64,000 nucleotides of DNA, from NCBI RefSeq assembly GCF_001905735.1, contig NZ_LISW01000001.1:241947-305946 (forward strand), in the 5' to 3' direction. Shown one piece after another: positions 41,858 to 47,861 of the stretch. The stretch's first letter is position 1; the number at the start of each line of letters is the position of its first letter. The notes under the pieces were generated by a model. The model was not told the origin of the DNA. It saw only the letters and a program-made list of their open reading frames with translations, and did no database searches. The translations under genes were made by a program, and so were the position numbers. The stretch is from Streptomyces sp. CB01249 (GTDB taxonomy: Bacteria > Actinomycetota > Actinomycetes > Streptomycetales > Streptomycetaceae).

Positions 41858-43510
41858 TCATTCTCGGCCCGAGCCGGGCCCGTCCGCACCGGGTTCGCCC
41901 GCGCGGAGCCTGAACCGTTGCAGTTTCCCCGTGGCCGTACGGGGCAGAGCCGGCAGGAACGTGAAGCGGCGGGGGCACTTGTGCGGGGCCAGCTCCGCCC
42001 GCATGAACGTGCGCAACTGGTCCGCCGTCAGCTCCGCGCCCTCCCGCTCCACCACGTACGCCGCCACGATCCGGCCGCGCAGCTCGTCCGCCTGCCCGAC
42101 CACCGCCGCCTCCGCCACATCGGGGTGGCGCAGCAGGGCCTCCTCGACCTCGGGGCCCGCGATGTTGTACCCGGAGGAGATGATCATGTCGTCGGCGCGG
42201 GCCACGTACCGGAAGTAGCCGTCCGCGTCGCGCACATAGGTGTCGCCGGTGATGTTCCAGCCGTGCCGTACGTAGTCGCGCTGCCGCTCGTCCGCGAGGT
42301 AGCGGCAGCCGACCGGGCCGCGCACGGCCAGCAGGCCCGGCTCCCCGTCCGGCACGGGAGCCCCGTCGGCGTCCACCACCCGGGCCTGCCAGCCGGGGAC
42401 CGGGACGCCCGTGGTGCCGGGGCGGATCGCGTCGTCGGCGGCCGAGACGAAGATGTGCAGCAGCTCGGTGGCGCCGATGCCGTTGATGATCCGCAGCCCG
42501 GTCCGCTCGTGCCAGGCGTGCCAGGTCGCCTCCGGCAGGTTCTCGCCCGCCGAGACACAGCGCCGCAGCGCCGACAGGTCGTGCCCGTCGAGCTGGTCCA
42601 GCATCACCCGGTACGCGGTCGGCGCGGTGAACAGCACCGAGACGCGGTGCTCCGCCAGGGCGGGCAGCAGCTGCTTCGGGCCCGCCTGTTCGAGCAGCAG
42701 CGCCGACGCGCCCACCCTCAGCGGAAAGACCACCAGGCCCCCGAGCCCGAAGGTGAAACCGAGCGGCGGACTGCCCGCGAACACGTCGTCGGGCCCGGGC
42801 CGCAGCACGTGCCGCGAGAAGGTGTCGGCGATGGCCAGCACATCGCGGTGCAGATGCATGCAGCCCTTGGGGCGGCCCGTGGTCCCCGAGGTGAACGCGA
42901 TCAGCGCCACGTCGTCCGACGCGGTGTCCACCGCCGGGTACGGGCCCGGCCGGGCTTCCGCCAGCCGCAGCAGGTCGTCCGGTGCCTCACCCCCGTACGC
43001 CGTGATCCGCAGCCCGGGCACCTCCGCCTGCGCCAGGTCCTCGACCGACCGCGCGTCGCACAGGGCGTGGCTCACCCGGGCGATCGAGCAGATCGTCGCC
43101 AGCTCGGACGCCCGCTGCTGCGCCAGTACGGTGACGGCGACCGCGCCCGCCTTGAGCACCGCCAGCCAGCAGGCGGCGAGGTGGGGCGTGGTGGGGCCGC
43201 GCAGCAGGACGCGGTTGCCGGGGACGACCCCGAGGTCCGAGGTGAGGACATGGGCGATCCGGTCGACGAGCCCGCGCAGCTCCCCGTAACTCAGCACCCC
43301 GCCGTCCGGCGTGCGGAAGGCGGGGCGGTCCGGGCCGAGGCGGTCGGCCGTGCGGTCCAGGAGCTCGGCGGCGCAGTTGAGCCGGTCCGGGTACCGCAGC
43401 TCGGGCAGCTCGAAGAGCAGCTCCGGCCATTGCTCCACGGGGGGCAGATGCTCCCTGGCGAAGCCGTCGATGTGCGCTGAGGTTTTCGGGTCCATGGTGT
43501 TCGGGTCCAT
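41858..43510 (-). CDS. aryl-CoA ligase (2-aminobenzoate/benzoate-CoA ligase type)
   Basis: A 550-residue acyl-adenylate-forming CoA ligase of the benzoate/2-aminobenzoate-CoA ligase group. Motifs: P-loop FTSGTTGRPKG (about residue 205), INGIGATELLHIF as A5, NITGDTYVRDADGYFRY as A7/A8, SSGYNIAGPEVEEALLRHP and the catalytic Lys in PRTATGKLQRF. It would activate anthranilate or salicylate for the monooxygenase-reductase encoded nearby. The first 15 bp of the gene are duplicated in tandem (MDPNT-MDPKT), so the ATGs at 43510 and 43495 are both possible starts. The promoter has TTGACT-16-TACGCT overlapping the palindrome. Confidence 0.9.
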   Translation of the reverse strand: MDPNTMDPKTSAHIDGFAREHLPPVEQWPELLFELPELRYPDRLNCAAELLDRTADRLGPDRPAFRTPDGGVLSYGELRGLVDRIAHVLTSDLGVVPGNRVLLRGPTTPHLAACWLAVLKAGAVAVTVLAQQRASELATICSIARVSHALCDARSVEDLAQAEVPGLRITAYGGEAPDDLLRLAEARPGPYPAVDTASDDVALIAFTSGTTGRPKGCMHLHRDVLAIADTFSRHVLRPGPDDVFAGSPPLGFTFGLGGLVVFPLRVGASALLLEQAGPKQLLPALAEHRVSVLFTAPTAYRVMLDQLDGHDLSALRRCVSAGENLPEATWHAWHERTGLRIINGIGATELLHIFVSAADDAIRPGTTGVPVPGWQARVVDADGAPVPDGEPGLLAVRGPVGCRYLADERQRDYVRHGWNITGDTYVRDADGYFRYVARADDMIISSGYNIAGPEVEEALLRHPDVAEAAVVGQADELRGRIVAAYVVEREGAELTADQLRTFMRAELAPHKCPRRFTFLPALPRTATGKLQRFRLRAGEPGADGPGSGRE

Positions 43511-43536
43511 GAAGGATCGCCCCCTTGTCGCCCTTG

Positions 43537-43579
43537 GAGCGTATCGTTTGGGTGACGGTAGTCAACGGTCCGCGATAAA
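43537..43579. promoter_or_regulatory. divergent promoter-operator of ligase and acyl-CoA dehydrogenase genes
   Basis: TGACGGTAGTCA (43553-43564) overlaps the minus-strand -35 TTGACT (43560-43565, TACGCT -10 after 16 bp) and the plus-strand -35 region GGTGAC (GATAAA -10 at 43574-43579, 17-bp spacer). A second palindrome, GATTTGAAAATC, lies at 43597-43608. One bound repressor would block both directions. Confidence 0.65.
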
Positions 43580-43639
43580 GATGCTCAAGTGCCATCGATT
43601 TGAAAATCTTTGATCAGATTCGACCAGAGAGGCGCCGGT

Positions 43640-44767
43640 ATGACGGCATTCTCGCTCGATCCGGCACAGACCGCCTGGTGCGAGGAGCTGCGCACCCTGG
43701 CCCGTGACCGGCTCGCCCCGCTCGCCGCCGAGGGCGCGCCGGGGCACGTCAACCGCCCGCTGCTCGCCGCCCTCGGCGAGCTGGGCCTCCTCGACCGGCT
43801 GTTCGGCTCGGGCGCCCTGGACCTCTGCCTGCTGCGCGAATCGCTCGCCCGGGGCTGCACCGAGGCGGAGACGGCCCTCGCGCTCCAGGGCCTCGGCGCC
43901 TTCCCCGTGCTCCGGTCCGGCACCCCCGCCCAGCGCGAGCGCTGGCTCCCCGGGGTCCGCGCCGGCCGCCACGTCGCCGCGTTCGCGCTCAGCGAGCCGG
44001 GCGCGGGCTCCGACGCGGGGGCCCTCGCGCTCGACGCCGCCCCGGACTCCGGCGGCTGGCGGCTGACCGGCGAGAAGTGCTGGATCTCCAACGCGCCGGA
44101 GGCCGACTTCTACACGGTCTTCGCCCGCACGACCCCCGGCGCCCGGGCCCGTGGCGTCACCGCCTTCCTGGTCCCCGCCGACCGCGCCGGACTGACCGGC
44201 ACCGCCCTGGACATGCTCTCCCCGCACCCGATCGGGGCCCTCGCCTTCGACGGGGTCCGGGTCACCCCCGACGACCTGCTCGGCGAGCCGGACCGGGGCT
44301 TCGCGGTCGCCATGGACACCCTGAACCTCTTCCGCCCCAGCGTCGGCGCCTTCGCCCTCGGCATGGCCCGCGCCGCCCTCGACGCCACCGTGGAGCACAC
44401 CGCGACCCGGACCGCCTTCGGCGCGCCACTCTCCGCCCTCCAGGCCGTGTCGCACCAGGTCGCCGAGATGGCCACCCGCACCGAGGCCGCCCGGCTGCTG
44501 GTCTACGCGGCCGCCGCCGCCCACGACGCGGGGGAGCCCGGGGTGCCGCGCCGGGCCGCGATGGCGAAGCTGTACGCCACGGAGACCGCGCAGTTCGTCG
44601 TGGACACCGCCGTCCAGCTGCACGGCGCCCGCGCCCTGCGCCGCGGCCATCTGCTCGAACACCTCTACCGGGAGGTCCGCGCCCCGCGCATCTACGAGGG
44701 CGCCAGCGAGGTCCAGCGCACGATCATCGCCAAGGAGCTGTACGCGAACCGGGAGCCGACCGCATGA
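43640..44767 (+). CDS. acyl-CoA dehydrogenase
   Basis: A 375-residue FAD acyl-CoA dehydrogenase. It has FALSEPGAGSDAGAL (about residue 117), EKCWISNAPEADFYTVFAR, and the C-terminal RIYEGASEVQRTIIAKEL with the catalytic Glu in YEG. It should oxidise a saturated or ring-reduced CoA thioester made after the monooxygenase-reductase; electrons would pass to EtfAB. The ATG at 43640 has GAGAGG upstream; the GTG/TTG-like start at 43610 has none. It overlaps the Rid gene by ATGA. Confidence 0.92.
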   Translation: MTAFSLDPAQTAWCEELRTLARDRLAPLAAEGAPGHVNRPLLAALGELGLLDRLFGSGALDLCLLRESLARGCTEAETALALQGLGAFPVLRSGTPAQRERWLPGVRAGRHVAAFALSEPGAGSDAGALALDAAPDSGGWRLTGEKCWISNAPEADFYTVFARTTPGARARGVTAFLVPADRAGLTGTALDMLSPHPIGALAFDGVRVTPDDLLGEPDRGFAVAMDTLNLFRPSVGAFALGMARAALDATVEHTATRTAFGAPLSALQAVSHQVAEMATRTEAARLLVYAAAAAHDAGEPGVPRRAAMAKLYATETAQFVVDTAVQLHGARALRRGHLLEHLYREVRAPRIYEGASEVQRTIIAKELYANREPTA

Positions 44768-45165
44768 GCCCTATCCACCGCATCAACCCGCACGAACTCT
44801 CGCCCGCCTCCGGCTTCTCTCACGCGGTCACCGCGACCGGCGGCCGGCTCGTCTTCCTGGCCGGGCAGACCGCCCTGGACCAGCACGGCGAGGTCGTGGG
44901 CGACACCCTGCCCGAGCAGTTCGCGACCGCCCTCGGCAACCTCCTCACCGCCCTGCGCGCGGCGGGCGGCTCCCCGGCGGACCTGGCCCGGGTCACGGTG
45001 TACGCCACCGATGTCGCCGACTACCGGGCCCACGCCCCGGAACTGGGCCGGATCTGGCGCCGGATGGCGAGCCGCGACTACCCGGCCATGGCGGTCATCG
45101 GGGCTGCCCGCCTCTGGGACGAACAGGCCCTGGTCGAGATCGACGGCATCGCGGTCCTGCCCTGA
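44764..45165 (+). CDS. Rid (YjgF/YER057c/UK114) family protein lacking the catalytic Arg
   Basis: A 133-residue Rid-family protein. Fold landmarks are FLAGQTALDQHGEVVGDTLPEQFATALGNLLTALRAAGGS, VTVYATDVADYRAHAPELGRIWR and LVEIDGIAVLP. RidA uses an Arg in PARSCV to hydrolyse 2-aminoacrylate; here the matching stretch is YPAMAV, with Met in its place, so classical enamine deamination is doubtful. Translational coupling to the dehydrogenase suggests a role with an unstable imine or enamine intermediate of amino-aromatic ring breakdown, or binding of it. That role is inference. Confidence 0.88.
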   Translation: MSPIHRINPHELSPASGFSHAVTATGGRLVFLAGQTALDQHGEVVGDTLPEQFATALGNLLTALRAAGGSPADLARVTVYATDVADYRAHAPELGRIWRRMASRDYPAMAVIGAARLWDEQALVEIDGIAVLP

Positions 45166-45196
45166 ACAACGAACGCGCCTGCCCTCGAACGCCGAA

Positions 45197-45235
45197 CGCC
45201 CCCGCCGATCCCGGAATCCGGGCCCGGCGGGGGCG
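45197..45235. terminator. bidirectional terminator between rid and the FAD monooxygenase
   Basis: Perfect 11-bp arms CGCCCCCGCCG (45197-45207) and CGGCGGGGGCG (45225-45235), with an inner CCCGG..CCGGG stem, lie between convergent stops. Confidence 0.85.
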
Positions 45236-45254
45236 TCACGCGCAACGCCTCACC

Positions 45255-46388
45255 TCAGTACGGCTGCACCAGCACATGGGCCGCGCCCGGGATGCCGATC
45301 TTCAGCAGCTCGTCCTCCTCCGGCGTGGTCTCGCCGCCCGTCTCCTGCTTCAGCACCGCGCGGGACATCGCCTGCACCCACATGGCGCGCGGGCGGCGCC
45401 GGGCCTCCCACACGTCCAGGGCCGCGTCGACGTCCGCCTCGGCGTCCAGCGACTCGGCGAGCACCAGCGCGTCCTCCACGGCCATCGCCGCGCCCTGCGC
45501 GATGTGCGGGGTGCTCGCGTGCGCCGCGTCGCCGGCCAGGACCACCCGGCCCACGTGCCACGGCTCCTCGACCGTCACCTGGGAGATCCGCGAGTAGACG
45601 ACCGCTTCCGGCCCGGTGACCTCGGCCAGCGCCTCGGCGACCGGGCCCGAGAACATCGCCAGCCGCTCCTTCAGCTGCTCGTGCGCCTTCGCCGGGTCCG
45701 GCCGGAAGTCCTCGGCCTCCGCGAAGACCGAGCCCAGGTACATCAGCTCATCGGTGATCGGAGTGAGCAGCGCCTTCGCGGCCTGGCCCGCGGTGCCCAT
45801 CACGACACCCCGCACCTGCTCCTGGCGGGGCATGGTGACGCGCCAGTTGGCGAAGCCGGTGTACTCGGGGGCGTAGCGGTCCCCGTACAGCCGGGTGCGC
45901 AGCGGCGAGCCGATGCCGTCGAAGCCGACGACCAGGTCCCAGCGCCCGGACGAGCCGTCGGACAGGGTGACGTCCACGCCGCTGCCGTCGTCGGCGAGCT
46001 CGGTGATGGTCGCGCCGAACCGGATCTTCGCCCCGGCCGAGGTGGCCGCCGCGCTGAGCACCCGGGCGAGCGCGGGGCGGGGGATGCCGTTGTTGGAGGG
46101 GGCGTCGCCCATGCGCGGCTGCGGTATCTCGGCCAGGGTGTTGCCGGCCGGGTCTGCGATGGTCAGCACCTCCCACTCGAAGCCCGCCGCCAGGCAGTCC
46201 TCCAGCACCCCGATCTCCCGCATCACGTGCAGGGCGTTCGACGGCTGGATGATGCCGACGCCGAGGGCGTCGAGCTCGTCGCGGAGCTCGGCCACCTCGA
46301 CGGTGTGGCCCCGCCGGGCCAGGGCGGTGGCGAGCGTCAGCCCGCCGATGCCGCCGCCGTGGATCAGGACGCGCAGAGGTGTTGCCAT
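45255..46388 (-). CDS. FAD-dependent monooxygenase at the end of conservon 2
   Basis: A 377-residue class A flavin monooxygenase (PHBH/UbiH fold): GGGIGGLTLATAL (about residues 11-23), GFDGIGSPLRTRLYG as the DG motif region, and GDAAHASTPHIAQGAAMAVEDALVLAE as the GD FAD motif. GGAGAG lies 7 nt before the ATG. It follows cvnD2 by only 40 bp on the same strand, the position held by the P450 in conservon 1, so I infer it is the output enzyme of this conservon. The substrate is unknown. It resembles enzymes acting on aromatic or polyene substrates. Confidence 0.9.
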   Translation of the reverse strand: MATPLRVLIHGGGIGGLTLATALARRGHTVEVAELRDELDALGVGIIQPSNALHVMREIGVLEDCLAAGFEWEVLTIADPAGNTLAEIPQPRMGDAPSNNGIPRPALARVLSAAATSAGAKIRFGATITELADDGSGVDVTLSDGSSGRWDLVVGFDGIGSPLRTRLYGDRYAPEYTGFANWRVTMPRQEQVRGVVMGTAGQAAKALLTPITDELMYLGSVFAEAEDFRPDPAKAHEQLKERLAMFSGPVAEALAEVTGPEAVVYSRISQVTVEEPWHVGRVVLAGDAAHASTPHIAQGAAMAVEDALVLAESLDAEADVDAALDVWEARRRPRAMWVQAMSRAVLKQETGGETTPEEDELLKIGIPGAAHVLVQPY

Positions 46389-46428
46389 GTCGGATCTCTC
46401 CAGAGCGAGGAAGTAAAGGGGGAAAGGG

Positions 46429-46998
46429 TCAGCCGACCGCGACGGGCAGGCTCATCAGGTGGTCCACGAGGGCCAGCAGCACGTCCCGGCCGAAGGGCCG
46501 CTCGCGTACGTCGCCGACCAGCAGCGGCACGTGCGGGTCCAGGTCCAGGGCGGCCCGGATCTCGTCCGTGGTGCGGGTGTTGTGCCCGTAGAAGCAGTTG
46601 ATCGCGACGACGAACGGGATGTCCCGGCTCTCGAAGAAGTCGATCGAGGCGAAGCTGCTCTCGAGGCGCCGGGTGTCGGCGATCACGACCCCGCCCAGGG
46701 CCCCGTTGACGAGGTCGTTCCACATGAACCAGAAGCGCTCCTGGCCCGGGGTGCCGAACAGGTAGACGACGAGGTCCTGGCTGACCGTGATCCGGCCGAA
46801 GTCCAGGGCCACGGTCGTCGTGTCCTTCTGTCCGACGCCGGCCAGGTCGTCCACGCCGATGCTGGCCGTGGTCAGCAGCTCCTCGGTGCGCAGCGGGGCG
46901 ACCTCGCTGACGGCTCCCACGAGGGTGGTCTTGCCGACGCCGAAACCGCCGGCTATCAGGATCTTGACGGCGGCGGGCGCCGCCTGACTGATGGTCAT
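46429..46998 (-). CDS. cvnD: conservon 2 CvnD, small GTPase
   Basis: A 189-residue GTPase with P-loop GGFGVGKTT (about residue 17), LFGTPGQERFWFMW (G3) and a degenerate G4 (INCFYGHN). It lacks the longer N-terminus of the CvnD of conservon 1. It starts 6 nt after cvnC2, without a strong Shine-Dalgarno, so it is probably translationally coupled. Confidence 0.93.
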   Translation of the reverse strand: MTISQAAPAAVKILIAGGFGVGKTTLVGAVSEVAPLRTEELLTTASIGVDDLAGVGQKDTTTVALDFGRITVSQDLVVYLFGTPGQERFWFMWNDLVNGALGGVVIADTRRLESSFASIDFFESRDIPFVVAINCFYGHNTRTTDEIRAALDLDPHVPLLVGDVRERPFGRDVLLALVDHLMSLPVAVG

Positions 46999-47004
46999 CT
47001 TGGG

Positions 47005-47427
47005 TCAGAGTCTCCGGAGTCCGTCGCGAACAGCGGCCAGTACGCCCATGTCGGCGCCGCCGGACGCCCGGGCCACCGAGAGCGGGGCCCGGGCGGTCAG
47101 GAGGCCGGTGGCGACCAGGTCGGCCAGAAGGATCTTGGTCACCGAGACCGGCAGGTCGAGGTCCGAGGCGACCTCGGCGACTGCCGCGGGCCGGCGGCAG
47201 CGCTCCAGGATCAGCCGGTGTTCCGGCTGGAGCCGGCCCGGGCGGGCCGCCGCGCCGTGCTCGTCCCGCGGATCGTGCGCGGTCGTGAGCACGGTGATGA
47301 GGGTGAGGTCGTCCCGGTCGGGAGCCGTCCGGCCGCGGGTGATGGTGTACGGGCGCACCATCGTTCCCGCGGCGTCCTCGCCGTCGTCCTCGAATTCCCC
47401 CTGCCCGTACGGCCAGTGGCCGGTCAC
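47005..47427 (-). CDS. cvnC: conservon 2 CvnC, DUF742 protein
   Basis: A 140-residue DUF742 protein: MVRPYTITRGRTAPDRDDLTLITVL, then the winged-helix-like LILERCRRPAAVAEVASDLDLPVSVTKILLADLVATGLL. It starts with GTG at 47427, overlapping the cvnB2 stop as GTGA. An acidic 20-residue N-terminal extension distinguishes it from the CvnC of conservon 1. Confidence 0.92.
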   Translation of the reverse strand: MTGHWPYGQGEFEDDGEDAAGTMVRPYTITRGRTAPDRDDLTLITVLTTAHDPRDEHGAAARPGRLQPEHRLILERCRRPAAVAEVASDLDLPVSVTKILLADLVATGLLTARAPLSVARASGGADMGVLAAVRDGLRRL

Positions 47428-47861
47428 GCCCGCGGCCTGTCCCCGGCGCCGAATGCGTCGAAGTCGTCCCGCGCCGGGGTGCTGAGCTTCTGGCCGACCT
47501 GGAGGACGAGGTTGTGCATGGCGAGCGACATGATCTCGGCGTCCACCTCCTGGGAGGCGATGACGGCCAGGTGGGTGCCCTGGCCCGCCGAGATGATGAA
47601 GAGCCAGAGGTCCGCCAGCTCCACGATCACCTGGTGGACGCCGCCGCCGTTGAAGAGCTGGCCCACCCCCCGGGCCAGGCTCTGCTGGCCGGTGCAGATC
47701 GCGGCAAGCCGCTCGGCGTCGGGCCGCTCGATGGTGCGCGAGTGGCTCACCACCAGCCCGTCGTCCGAGAGCAGGACGGCGTTGATGGTCTCGGCCACCG
47801 AGTCGACCAGACCGTCGAGGAGCCAGTCGAGGTCCTGGCGGGTGGCGGTAGTGCGTGTCAT
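47424..47861 (-). CDS. cvnB: conservon 2 CvnB, roadblock/LC7 protein
   Basis: A 145-residue Roadblock/LC7 protein (LDWLLDGLVDSVAETINAVLLSDDGLVVSHS start; LWLFIISAGQGTHLAVIASQEVDAEIMSLAMHNLV core). It is probably the regulator of CvnD2. It overlaps the cvnA2 stop by ATGA. Confidence 0.93.
   Translation of the reverse strand: MTRTTATRQDLDWLLDGLVDSVAETINAVLLSDDGLVVSHSRTIERPDAERLAAICTGQQSLARGVGQLFNGGGVHQVIVELADLWLFIISAGQGTHLAVIASQEVDAEIMSLAMHNLVLQVGQKLSTPARDDFDAFGAGDRPRA

Noticed and set aside
133..46388. Glycosyltransferase, P450 and FAD monooxygenase as one secondary-metabolite cluster
   Set aside because: They are spread over 46 kb, separated by housekeeping units and terminators. The two oxygenases belong to conservons, and no synthase gene is present.
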